Assembly (NCBI GenBank): GCA_944326795.1
Contig: CALVFJ010000006.1
Coordinates: 1 to 64,000 of the forward strand
Source: an uncultured Erysipelotrichaceae bacterium
GTDB lineage: Bacteria > Bacillota_I > Bacilli_A > Erysipelotrichales > Erysipelotrichaceae
Direction of reading: 5' to 3'
Length of the DNA: 64,000 bases
Shown here: positions 34,726 through 42,776 of the stretch, in pieces
How positions within the stretch are numbered: the stretch's first letter is position 1
Layout: the number at the start of each line of letters is the position of its first letter
Position numbers and translations under genes: made by a program
The notes under the pieces: model-generated
Database searches by the model: none
Seen by the model: the letters and a program-made list of their open reading frames with translations, nothing else
Told to the model about the DNA's origin: nothing

Positions 34726-35798
34726 TTTGCTCCTATCTCTTTTTCTAATTCTTCCATCAATTCATTTATCAATGCTTCAACGCTAGTCATCTTATTAACA
34801 CGATAAGCATTTTCACCTACAAATATCAAGCCGCTTGATACATTACCTTTAACAGCGTTGATCAGCGCACGAGAAATGCAATAATATGTTGCTGATGGAT
34901 CACATGTTTTCAAACAATGAAAGCAATTAGCAATGCAAACCTTAGTTCCGTTATCGGCTTTTAAGATAAAATAGTTTTTCAAGGCTCTGCCTGGCAATCC
35001 CGCGGGACTATTGACGATAACGATATCTTCTTTTTGACAATCGATGATCATATCCTTAAAACGTTGATCGGCATCACACTCATAAGTCGCAATAAATCGC
35101 GTTCCCATTTGCACACCGCTTGCCTGCTCTTTTAGATATTTAGCAATATCCTTACCATCAAAAATTCCTCCTGCTACAAATACCGGGATCTTTCTTTGAT
35201 ATTTTTCTTCATATGGCGATAATACCGCTAAAACATCTTTTAAGATCTTGCTTAGATCTTCACATTTACCTTCTAAGACATCAGTTTTTTTAAAACCTAG
35301 ATGTCCGCCTGCCATAGACCCTTCGATAACGACAAAATCCATGATCCTTTGATAGTTACGATCCCATTTCCTTGCAAGCAATTCACATGCTTTACCGCTA
35401 GAAACAATAGGTGCCAATAGGATCTTTTCATCTTTAACATATTTTGGTAATTCTAAAGGTAAGCCTGCCCCTGAAATGATGGCATCTACCTTTGCTTTAA
35501 CGGCAGCTTCCACATATTCTTTATAATCTTTAGAAGCAACCATGATATTAGCTGCTAATAAGCCATTACCATCGCTTATTTCCCGAGCCTTTTTAACTTC
35601 ATCTGCAATTGCTTTAAGATTTGCCTGAAGACTATTTTTTAAAAAATCTGCACGATAATATCCAGGATGGGCAAAGGATATGGTTCCCATCGCACCATGC
35701 TTCATGACATTTCCTGCTAAATTACCTAAAGATATTCCAACGCCCATTCCCCCTTGGATCAATGGAAGCTTCAAATATCTATCATTTATCTTGATCAT
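34722..35798 (-). CDS. Nitronate-monooxygenase/FabK-fold flavoprotein with Cys-rich tail
   Basis: 358 residues. FMN TIM barrel of the 2-nitropropane dioxygenase family: LPLIQGGMGVGIS at the N-terminus, EGSMAGGHLGF, VFVAGGIFDG, GVQMGTRFIAT. A C-terminal segment CFHCLKTCDPS plus a further Cys (YYCIS) is not part of FabK and could bind metal or form a redox pair. It lies between fabK and fabD, overlapping each by four bases. Either a second enoyl reductase or a flavin oxidase working on a lipid or nitronate; not decidable here. Confidence 0.75.
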   Translation of the reverse strand: MIKINDRYLKLPLIQGGMGVGISLGNLAGNVMKHGAMGTISFAHPGYYRADFLKNSLQANLKAIADEVKKAREISDGNGLLAANIMVASKDYKEYVEAAVKAKVDAIISGAGLPLELPKYVKDEKILLAPIVSSGKACELLARKWDRNYQRIMDFVVIEGSMAGGHLGFKKTDVLEGKCEDLSKILKDVLAVLSPYEEKYQRKIPVFVAGGIFDGKDIAKYLKEQASGVQMGTRFIATYECDADQRFKDMIIDCQKEDIVIVNSPAGLPGRALKNYFILKADNGTKVCIANCFHCLKTCDPSATYYCISRALINAVKGNVSSGLIFVGENAYRVNKMTSVEALINELMEELEKEIGAN

Positions 35799-36736
35799 AA
35801 ATTTTTTACAGCCTCATTTAATTGTTCGACCGTTTTAGTGCTTGATGTGCAAATATCTTTAAAAATAACTTTTAAAGGTTTGATTTGATCACATAAGCCT
35901 GCAATTTGTCCCATCATTACCGAGCCATTTTGGATATCACCATCAAACACAGCCCTTCTTAATGCTCCCAAGGTCAGTTTTTCCAATTCTTCTGCTGAAG
36001 CGCAAGTTTTTTCTAAGGCTAGATATTGCCGGCTCATATGATTTTTTAAGATCCTCACAGGAGTATTTAAACTACGGCCTGTAACTACCGTATCATTGTC
36101 TTTTGCTTTAATGACAGCTTGTTTATAATTATCATGAATTGGACATTCTTCAGAAACTAATAAACATGTTCCAACCTGTATTCCACAAGCCCCTAAAGCC
36201 AAAGCTGCTACGAACCCTCTAGCATCAGCAATTCCCCCAGCAGCAATGATCGGCAAATCGATCGCATCGCACATTTGTGGTAATAGCGTCATCGTGGTTG
36301 CTTCACCGACATGACCTCCAGCTTCACATCCTTCTACGATGATGCCATCTACTTTTAATCTTGCCATTCTTTTTGCCAAAGCAACATTAGCGACTACAGG
36401 AAATATCTTGATACCAGCTTTTTTTAATTTTTCGATATAGACTCCAGGATTTCCCGCACCGGTAGTTACAACCGGAACATTTTGAGCGATAATGACATCA
36501 ATGATCTTATCGGCAAATGGATTCATTAGCATCACATTGACGCCAAATGGCTTATCAGTTAATTCTTTGCATTTGATGATTTCTTTTTCAGTTTGGATAT
36601 CATCCCAGCCTCCACTGGCAATTATCCCTAACCCACCAGCATTTGATACGGCTGCAGCAAATTGACCTGTCGCTATATTCGCCATAGCTCCTTGAATAAT
36701 TGGATATTTAATATTTAACAGTTCATTTAATAACAT
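35795..36736 (-). CDS. fabK: Enoyl-[ACP] reductase II (FabK)
   Basis: 313 residues from the ATG at 36736 (MLLNELLNIKYPIIQGAM), preferred over one 36 bases upstream because of SD AAAGGAGA. FMN-binding barrel with VEGCEAGGHVGE and IAAGGIAD. FabK is the flavin enoyl reductase of streptococci and clostridia; no FabI is present in the operon. Confidence 0.94.
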   Translation of the reverse strand: MLLNELLNIKYPIIQGAMANIATGQFAAAVSNAGGLGIIASGGWDDIQTEKEIIKCKELTDKPFGVNVMLMNPFADKIIDVIIAQNVPVVTTGAGNPGVYIEKLKKAGIKIFPVVANVALAKRMARLKVDGIIVEGCEAGGHVGEATTMTLLPQMCDAIDLPIIAAGGIADARGFVAALALGACGIQVGTCLLVSEECPIHDNYKQAVIKAKDNDTVVTGRSLNTPVRILKNHMSRQYLALEKTCASAEELEKLTLGALRRAVFDGDIQNGSVMMGQIAGLCDQIKPLKVIFKDICTSSTKTVEQLNEAVKNL

Positions 36737-36746
36737 ATTGTCTCCT

Positions 36747-37706
36747 TTATATCTGTAACAAGCATGCGCCATAACTTAAACCAGCTCCAAAGCCTACCAT
36801 GATTATTTTCTTATTATTGCCTAACATTTGTTGATCATTTGCATCAGCTAAGGCTAACGGAATGCTTGCGGCACTTGTATTGCCATATTTTTCTAAATTT
36901 ATATAAAATTTATCTAAATCAATATTCATTTTTTTAGCAACTGCTTTTATTATTCTTAAATTTGCTTGATGCGGAATGATCAAACTAATATCATCAAGCG
37001 TAATATCAGCTTCTTCCAAAACCTTAATAATGGCTTCGCTCATCGCATTGATAGCAAATTTAAATACTTCTTGCCCTTTCATTTGGATATTGCCATAACG
37101 TTGTTCAGCACTATCCAAAGAGATGCCATTAGCAAATAATACCTGTTGATCATCATTGATCGTATGAAGATAAAATGCAGCAGACTGCGCATTTTCATCA
37201 GCAGAAACGATCATAGCACCTGCACCATCGCCAAATAAGACACATGTCGTTCGATCTTGCCAATTAATGATCTTGCTCAAGGTTTCAGCACCGATAACCA
37301 AAGCTTTTTGTCCTGGTTCTAATAGTTTAGCAGCTATCTTTAAGGCAAAAATAAAGCCGCTACAAGCACAATTTATATCAAAAGCATAGATATTTGCATT
37401 TTCTATCCCCAACCTTGCCTGGATCATACTTGCTACAGATGGGGTAAACTTATCTGGTGTCATGGTAGCAACGATGATGATATCTAGCTCATTAGCATTG
37501 ATCTGGGCATCATCTATTGCCATACAAGATGCTCTATAACCTAGATCACTGGTATTTTCATCGATCGTAACATATCGTGATTTGATTCCTGTCCGACTAT
37601 AGATCCATTCGTCATTGGTATCAACCATTTTGCTTAGATCATCATTGGTTATAGGCTTTTGTGCTAGAGCTTTGCCATATCCTAAAATCCTTAACTTTGT
37701 CATCAT
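36747..37706 (-). CDS. fabH: 3-oxoacyl-[ACP] synthase III (FabH)
   Basis: 319 residues. Catalytic Cys115 (INCACSGF), His in IPHQANLRI and Asn in YGNTSAAS. Starts fatty-acid synthesis from acyl-CoA and malonyl-ACP. TGIKSRYV near the N-terminus is also typical. Start ATG overlaps the accA stop. Confidence 0.95.
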   Translation of the reverse strand: MMTKLRILGYGKALAQKPITNDDLSKMVDTNDEWIYSRTGIKSRYVTIDENTSDLGYRASCMAIDDAQINANELDIIIVATMTPDKFTPSVASMIQARLGIENANIYAFDINCACSGFIFALKIAAKLLEPGQKALVIGAETLSKIINWQDRTTCVLFGDGAGAMIVSADENAQSAAFYLHTINDDQQVLFANGISLDSAEQRYGNIQMKGQEVFKFAINAMSEAIIKVLEEADITLDDISLIIPHQANLRIIKAVAKKMNIDLDKFYINLEKYGNTSAASIPLALADANDQQMLGNNKKIIMVGFGAGLSYGACLLQI

Positions 37707-38620
37707 ATAGTACCAATCCTTCGAAATTTTTCATAACGTGCATTTAATAAAACCGTTGGTCTTGTTTTTATTAATTGATTTAATTCTTGGCTAATATAAT
37801 GATCTAGCATATTAACGACGCTTTGAAGATCTTGCTGAACTCCACCTTTAGGTTCCTTGATGATATGATCGATGATTCCCAATTCTTTTAGATCATATGC
37901 TGTTAATTTCATTGCCTCAGCAGCTTCTTTATATCGACTTTCATCTTTCCATAAAATGCTAGCAAATCCTTCAGGAGATAAAATCGAATATATAGCATTT
38001 TCTAACATCACGATACGATCCGCTATCGACAATGCCAACGCTCCTCCACTTCCTCCTTCGGAAAGCACAACACAAATAACTGGTACTTTTAAATTTGAAA
38101 AAGTGGCTAAACAATCAGCGATAGCCATGGCTTGACCATTTTCTTCAGCAGTTTTTCCAGGATAAGCTCCAGGCGTATCAACAAATGTAATGATTGGCCG
38201 ACGAAACTTTTCAGCTTGCTTAGCTATCCTTATAGCTTTGCGATATCCCCAAGGATTATTCATGCCAAAATTGTATTTTAAGTTTGAAGAAAGATCGTTT
38301 CCCTTAGCTTGGGCAATAATGGTTATTGGCAGATCATGGAAATATGCCAATCCCGTGATCATCGATGCATCATCACCAAAACATCTATCACCATGCAGTT
38401 CAATAAAATCATTAAATAACAGTGGCAGATAATCATGAAATTTGCTTCTATTTGGATGACGAGCCAAGAAAACGCGGTCCCATGCGCTTAGATTTTCAAA
38501 TGCCTGTTGTTTCATGATCTTGATCTTGGCATTGAGCAAACCTAACGCTTGATTATCAGTAGTAATCTTGGCTTGCTGTTCAAGCTCGCTGATCATTTGT
38601 AATCTTTGCTGTAGATCCAT
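37703..38620 (-). CDS. accA: Acetyl-CoA carboxylase carboxyltransferase subunit alpha
   Basis: 305 residues from the ATG at 38620, the one placed after GGAGGTG; an ATG 12 bases earlier lacks an SD. Crotonase-type carboxyltransferase core with ARHPNRSKFHDYL, FVDTPGAYPG and SEGGSGGALAL. It lies 41 bases inside the end of accD, an unusually long overlap in this operon. Confidence 0.94.
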   Translation of the reverse strand: MDLQQRLQMISELEQQAKITTDNQALGLLNAKIKIMKQQAFENLSAWDRVFLARHPNRSKFHDYLPLLFNDFIELHGDRCFGDDASMITGLAYFHDLPITIIAQAKGNDLSSNLKYNFGMNNPWGYRKAIRIAKQAEKFRRPIITFVDTPGAYPGKTAEENGQAMAIADCLATFSNLKVPVICVVLSEGGSGGALALSIADRIVMLENAIYSILSPEGFASILWKDESRYKEAAEAMKLTAYDLKELGIIDHIIKEPKGGVQQDLQSVVNMLDHYISQELNQLIKTRPTVLLNARYEKFRRIGTI

Positions 38621-39485
38621 GCGCACCTCCATGTATTTTTATTAATTTTGCTAAAACACTTTTCATTTCATCTCTTTTTACGATCATATCTAAAAAGCCA
38701 TGTTCCATCAAAAACTCTGCCGTTTGGAAATCTTCAGGCAATTTTTCATTTATGGTTTTTTCTATGACTCGTTTCCCAGCAAAACCAATCAAAGCTTTAG
38801 GTTCTGCGATCATGATGTCTCCTAACATGGCAAAACTTGCGCTTACTCCACCTGTTGTTGGATCACATAATACGCTTATATACAAATTTTGTGCTTCTTT
38901 GAATCGTTTTAAGGCTTGAGAAGTCTTGGCCATTTGCATCAGGGAGATAATGCCTTCTTGCATCCTTGCCCCACCGCTAGTACAAAAAATAATTAATGGA
39001 AAATGTTTTTTTTCTGCAGTTTCAATCAGTCGGGTGATCTTATCACCAACGACATGTCCCATCGATCCCATCATAAAACTAGCATCCATGACCGCTATGC
39101 ATACATTTTGCTTGTTAATTTTTCCATAACCTGTTACAACACCCTCTAACAGACCACTTTTTTGATAGCTTAGTTTTAATTTTTCTTGATACCCAACAAA
39201 CTCATGAGCATTTTCAGTTTGTGCATATTTATCGCTTTCTTTGAAAGTGCCTTCATCAATGATCTGATTTATTCGTTGTCTTGCAGATAAACGGAAATGA
39301 TGACCACATTGCGGACATACATATAAATTTTTGGCAAGCTGAGCGGTTACCAAATTTGCATGACAATGAGGGCAACTAGTAAATAAATGATCGGGAATTT
39401 CTTTTTTAGGGCTAATTATTTCCTGATTGCGCATTTTTTTAAAAATGTTTAGCCTTTCTTGTCTTTTTTTAAATAATGTTTCCAC
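38580..39485 (-). CDS. accD: Acetyl-CoA carboxylase carboxyltransferase subunit beta
   Basis: 301 residues. N-terminal zinc ribbon CPHC...CPQC (about 38-60), then the carboxyltransferase domain with GGARMQEGI and PTTGGVSASFA. Pairs with AccA. It overlaps accC by 17 bases and accA by 41. Confidence 0.95.
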   Translation of the reverse strand: METLFKKRQERLNIFKKMRNQEIISPKKEIPDHLFTSCPHCHANLVTAQLAKNLYVCPQCGHHFRLSARQRINQIIDEGTFKESDKYAQTENAHEFVGYQEKLKLSYQKSGLLEGVVTGYGKINKQNVCIAVMDASFMMGSMGHVVGDKITRLIETAEKKHFPLIIFCTSGGARMQEGIISLMQMAKTSQALKRFKEAQNLYISVLCDPTTGGVSASFAMLGDIMIAEPKALIGFAGKRVIEKTINEKLPEDFQTAEFLMEHGFLDMIVKRDEMKSVLAKLIKIHGGAHGSTAKITNDQRA

Positions 39486-40833
39486 TGTCTTTCAGCTCCT
39501 CAATAAAATCTTGCACAAATCCTGTAGTATAAGTGCCATCGATAAATTTTTTATGATGCAATGCCAAATAATGAAATTCAACATTGCTTTCAATACCATC
39601 TATGATCAATTCTTCTAACGCAATACGCATCTTTTTTATGCATTCCAATCTAGTTTGTCCATAGGTAATTAGTTTTAAGATCATTGAATCATAATAAGGT
39701 ACGATGGTATATCCGTTATAAATAGCTGTCTCAATGCGCACATCTCTACCGCCAGGAAAATTAACAAACTTAATTTTCCCGCATGTTGGTGCAAAGTCTT
39801 TTTTTATATCTTCTGCATTGATCCGACATTCTAAAGCATGCCCATTAGCGATTATTTTAGATTGATCAAGGATCAATGGCTGATTTTCGGCAATCTTGAT
39901 CTGATATTTTATCAGATCGATTCCGGTGATCATTTCGCTAACAGGGTGTTCTACCTGGATACGCGTATTCATTTCCATAAAATAATGTTCATGATTTTTA
40001 TCAACTAAAAACTCGACGGTTCCAACTGAATTATAACCAACATATTTACAAGCCTTTATAGCATCGGCAATCACAGCTTCTTTGACTTTGGGATCAAGCA
40101 TAAAACATGGAGCTTCCTCGATCATCTTTTGATTTCTTCTTTGAAACGAACAATCTCTTTCATATAGATGATATACATGTCCAAAATTATCAGCCATGAT
40201 CTGAACTTCTATATGCTTTGGATCTTCGATAAATTTTTCGATATACACATCATCATTACCAAAGCAAGCCATGGCTTCGCTTTTAGCACTTACAAAATTT
40301 ATAGCAAAATCTGCTTCATCACGTACGATCCGCATTCCTCGACCTCCACCACCATTGCTAGCTTTGATCATTACAGGATACCCGATCTCTTTGGCTTGTT
40401 TTATGCCTTCTTCCACATTTAAGATAACTTTAGAGCCATTTACTACTTTAACGCCAGCTTTGATCATTAATTCTCTAGCTTTGGTCTTATTGCCCATTTT
40501 TTCTATGATCTGGGGATTAGGGCCAATAAAAATCAACCCACATGCTTCTACAAGTCGAGCGAAATCAGCATTTTCACTTAAAAAACCAAAACCTGGATGA
40601 ATAGCATCACATCCCGTATTACAAGCTGCTTGGATCAGATTATGCATATTTAAATAACTATCTTTTGCTAATGGGGCGCCAATACAAACTGCTTGGTCAG
40701 CATATTGAACATGAAGGGCTTCTTTATCACAGGTAGAATATACGGCAACCGTACTAATCCCTATTAATTTACATGTTCTAATGATCCTTACAGCTATCTC
40801 TCCACGATTAGCAATTAAGATCTTCTTAATCAT
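39469..40833 (-). CDS. accC: Biotin carboxylase
   Basis: 454 residues, ATP-grasp. N-terminal KKILIANRGEIAVRI, glycine loop KASNGGGGRGMRIV, EFIEDPKHIEVQ, catalytic EMNTRIQVEHPVSE. Carboxylates biotin on AccB with bicarbonate and ATP. Clear SD AGGAGAA, one base after accB. Confidence 0.96.
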   Translation of the reverse strand: MIKKILIANRGEIAVRIIRTCKLIGISTVAVYSTCDKEALHVQYADQAVCIGAPLAKDSYLNMHNLIQAACNTGCDAIHPGFGFLSENADFARLVEACGLIFIGPNPQIIEKMGNKTKARELMIKAGVKVVNGSKVILNVEEGIKQAKEIGYPVMIKASNGGGGRGMRIVRDEADFAINFVSAKSEAMACFGNDDVYIEKFIEDPKHIEVQIMADNFGHVYHLYERDCSFQRRNQKMIEEAPCFMLDPKVKEAVIADAIKACKYVGYNSVGTVEFLVDKNHEHYFMEMNTRIQVEHPVSEMITGIDLIKYQIKIAENQPLILDQSKIIANGHALECRINAEDIKKDFAPTCGKIKFVNFPGGRDVRIETAIYNGYTIVPYYDSMILKLITYGQTRLECIKKMRIALEELIIDGIESNVEFHYLALHHKKFIDGTYTTGFVQDFIEELKDSGNII

Positions 40834-40834
40834 T

Positions 40835-41257
40835 TTATTCTCCTATCAAGATCAAAGTTTGATCAAATTCAACTAATTCCCCATTATTTAAACAAATCTT
40901 CTTAACTGTACCATCATATGGACTATGAATTTCATTCATTACTTTCATAGCTTCGATTATACAAACAATATCTCCCTTATGAACTTCTTGGCCCTCGGTG
41001 ATAAACGGTTTGCTTCCTGGGGCAAAGCTTTCATAATAAGTCCCTACCAGTGGAGCTTTGATTTGTTTTTCTTGACTTTCCGTTAACGTATTTTCTTGTT
41101 TATCGTTTTCTATATCAACCTTATTTGACATGAACTTAGCAGAGGCTGCTTGTTCCTTTGTAAGTTTAAGTTTTATATCATCAGCTTCAAGTTCCATTGT
41201 TGAAACTTGGCTATTTTCAAATATCTCGATCAATTCTTTTATCTTATTTGTATCCAT
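40835..41257 (-). CDS. accB: Biotin carboxyl carrier protein
   Basis: 140 residues from the ATG at 41257 (SD AGAGGT); an upstream ATG 15 bases away overlaps the SD. Helical N-terminus, charged linker, then the biotinyl domain with IIEAMKVMNEI; Lys105 is the biotinylation site. Thumb-like APLVGTYYESFAPG present. Substrate of the BirA encoded at 29618. Confidence 0.95.
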   Translation of the reverse strand: MDTNKIKELIEIFENSQVSTMELEADDIKLKLTKEQAASAKFMSNKVDIENDKQENTLTESQEKQIKAPLVGTYYESFAPGSKPFITEGQEVHKGDIVCIIEAMKVMNEIHSPYDGTVKKICLNNGELVEFDQTLILIGE

Positions 41258-41305
41258 CAGATAACCTCTCATATATAAAAATGAGCTAGATATTAGCTCA
41301 TAAAA

Positions 41306-41530
41306 CTATTTTTTAGCATTTACGATATCAATGATATCTTGAACAGTAACTAAATTTGCTAATTCTTCATCATCGATCGTAATATCGAATTTAGTTTCAA
41401 GCTCCAAAGATAATTCAACTGCTGATAATGAATCTATTTCTAGATCTTCTTTTAATCTTGCTTCTGGTACTACCTTATCAGGATCTACATTGATTGCTTC
41501 TTCTAATACTGCTTTGATTTCTTCTAACAT
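41306..41530 (-). CDS. acpP: Acyl carrier protein
   Basis: 74 residues from the ATG at 41530, chosen for SD GGAGGAG; the longer frame adds nine residues without an SD. Phosphopantetheine attachment at Ser34 in DLEIDSLSAVE. First gene of the fab operon, in front of accB, an arrangement that ties carrier abundance to the operon promoter. Confidence 0.95.
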   Translation of the reverse strand: MLEEIKAVLEEAINVDPDKVVPEARLKEDLEIDSLSAVELSLELETKFDITIDDEELANLVTVQDIIDIVNAKK

Positions 41531-41545
41531 ATTCTCCTCCATTAC

Positions 41546-41558
41546 TTTGATATTCAAA
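41546..41558. promoter_or_regulatory. FabT-type operator, box 1
   Basis: TTTGATATTCAAA: TTTGA-N3-TCAAA dyad just downstream of the predicted +1 of the fab operon, between the start site and the acpP SD. Confidence 0.75.
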
Positions 41559-41571
41559 GATTACGTTATAT

Positions 41572-41600
41572 AGTATACACGCTTTGATATTCAAAGTAAA
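41572..41600 (-). promoter_or_regulatory. Fatty-acid operon promoter
   Basis: Minus strand TTTACT (41595-41600), 17-base spacer, TATACT (41572-41577). Operator box 2 occupies most of the spacer, box 3 abuts the -35 and box 1 covers the early transcribed region. Confidence 0.7.
41583..41595. promoter_or_regulatory. FabT-type operator, box 2
   Basis: TTTGATATTCAAA, identical to box 1, lying between the -35 and -10 elements, a position expected to repress. Confidence 0.78.
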
Positions 41601-41603
41601 TAC

Positions 41604-41616
41604 TTTGAATATCAAA
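41604..41616. promoter_or_regulatory. FabT-type operator, box 3
   Basis: TTTGAATATCAAA, the reverse complement of boxes 1 and 2, 21 bases (two helical turns) from box 2 and just upstream of the -35. Confidence 0.75.
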
Positions 41617-41661
41617 TTATTGTGAAATTTTTGTGAAAATCATGGGAAAACGCCTTAAAAA

Positions 41662-41697
41662 GCAAAAAAAAAAAATGTTTATTCAACATTTTTTTCT
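41662..41697 (-). terminator. fabT terminator
   Basis: AAATGTT/AACATTT stem with flanking A and T runs (12 T's on the minus strand), overlapping the fabT stop. It separates fabT from the fab operon. Confidence 0.8.
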
Positions 41698-42152
41698 TTT
41701 AAATCTGGCTTGATCGAATACTCTTCCCTAAAATATGCCAAGATATTTTCTAAAGAAGTATTTAAGACCTCATTATCTTCTAAATGAAGATCTTTTAGAG
41801 CTTTATCGATCATTTCTTTATGAAACTCATCATGGATTGCAAGAACATCCAAAGCTTTATCAGTGATCTTTAGACGGCTGATCCTTTTATCTTCATCATC
41901 TTTATATTTGATGACATAGCCTTTTTTGATCAATTTAGCCACATTAGTCGTTAGAGTTCCTTGCGTAATCATACAGCGTCTAGCTATATGCGACATGCTA
42001 TTATCACTAGCTTTCTGAATGCTTTCCAAGATATGGACATCATTCATCGAAAGCACGACCCCTTTTTGCTTGATATTACGTTCTTCAATATAAAGGATAT
42101 AGTTAAACAATCCAACCAATAATTCATTTAAAGTATGTCTGGTTTGATTCAT
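41679..42152 (-). CDS. fabT: MarR-family regulator, FabT-like
   Basis: 157 residues from the ATG at 42152, at good distance from GGAGGG; an ATG six bases upstream is too close to the SD. Winged-helix MarR domain (about 30-120: ILESIQKASDNSMSHIARRC, LTTNVAKLIKKGYVIKY, DEDKRISRLKIT). Position upstream of acpP and the shared TTTGA-N3-TCAAA boxes match FabT, which in streptococci represses fab genes with acyl-ACP as co-repressor. The C-terminal tail is unusually charged. Confidence 0.85.
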   Translation of the reverse strand: MNQTRHTLNELLVGLFNYILYIEERNIKQKGVVLSMNDVHILESIQKASDNSMSHIARRCMITQGTLTTNVAKLIKKGYVIKYKDDEDKRISRLKITDKALDVLAIHDEFHKEMIDKALKDLHLEDNEVLNTSLENILAYFREEYSIKPDLKEKNVE

Positions 42153-42171
42153 GATCATTTCCCTCCATATA

Positions 42172-42203
42172 CAATATTAACAAAATTTGCTTTGAAATTC
42201 AAA
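42172..42203 (-). promoter_or_regulatory. fabT promoter with operator box 4
   Basis: TTGAAT (42197-42202), 17-base spacer, TAATAT on the minus strand (approximate -10 at 42174-42179). TTTGAAATTCAAA at 42191-42203 overlaps the -35, predicting autoregulation by FabT. Confidence 0.65.
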
Positions 42204-42206
42204 TTT

Positions 42207-42755
42207 TTATAGATAACCATATCTAGCAAGAAAAGGATACAGCCTTAAACGATGAGATGAAATCATTTCAGCAGAATTAACAAATATCTTAAACTCATCT
42301 TCATCTAACCAACGATAAGCAATCGTTTCATTTTCTTGAAGCTGAACATTGGCAGCATTTTCTAAAGAAACATCACATAAATAACAAACGATCAAAGAAT
42401 TTCCAATTATCAATTGGTTAATCCTTTGCCATCGTCCTTCAATGATACCTGTCTCTTCTTTTAGTTCTCTTATAGCACACTGCAAGGCATCTTCACCCTT
42501 TAAAGCTGATCCTTGCGCGCTTGCTTCAAACCAGCCACCATTGCTTTCTTTGGTATATGCGCGTTGCATCAAAAGAAATTTATTGTCTTGACGACGCACC
42601 AAAACATGAGAAACTAAATGAAAATAACCATCAGGAATAGGCCTGCCTCTTAATAGATCGATCCCAGCTAATTGACCATTTGCAAGATATGCATCCCAAA
42701 CCTCTTCTTTGTATCGTTTATCATCATTAGGAAATGATGCTTGAACTTTATTCAT
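42207..42755 (-). CDS. Nudix hydrolase
   Basis: 182 residues from the ATG at 42755 (SD AAGGTG); an upstream GTG overlaps the SD. The Nudix box is complete: G-x5-E-x7-RELKEETG. N-terminal VWDAYLANGQLAG resembles the isopentenyl-diphosphate isomerase-like Nudix group seen in Firmicutes; the substrate is open. It lies 21 bases after the MlrC-like gene, counted from this start. Confidence 0.85.
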   Translation of the reverse strand: MNKVQASFPNDDKRYKEEVWDAYLANGQLAGIDLLRGRPIPDGYFHLVSHVLVRRQDNKFLLMQRAYTKESNGGWFEASAQGSALKGEDALQCAIRELKEETGIIEGRWQRINQLIIGNSLIVCYLCDVSLENAANVQLQENETIAYRWLDEDEFKIFVNSAEMISSHRLRLYPFLARYGYL

Positions 42756-42776
42756 TGACTGCACCTTATATTCATA

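Noticed and set aside
37703-39485. Frameshift or fusion at the accD-accA junction because of the 41-base overlap
   Set aside because: Both products have complete motifs and normal lengths; the overlap sits in the poorly conserved accD tail, and accA has its own SD.
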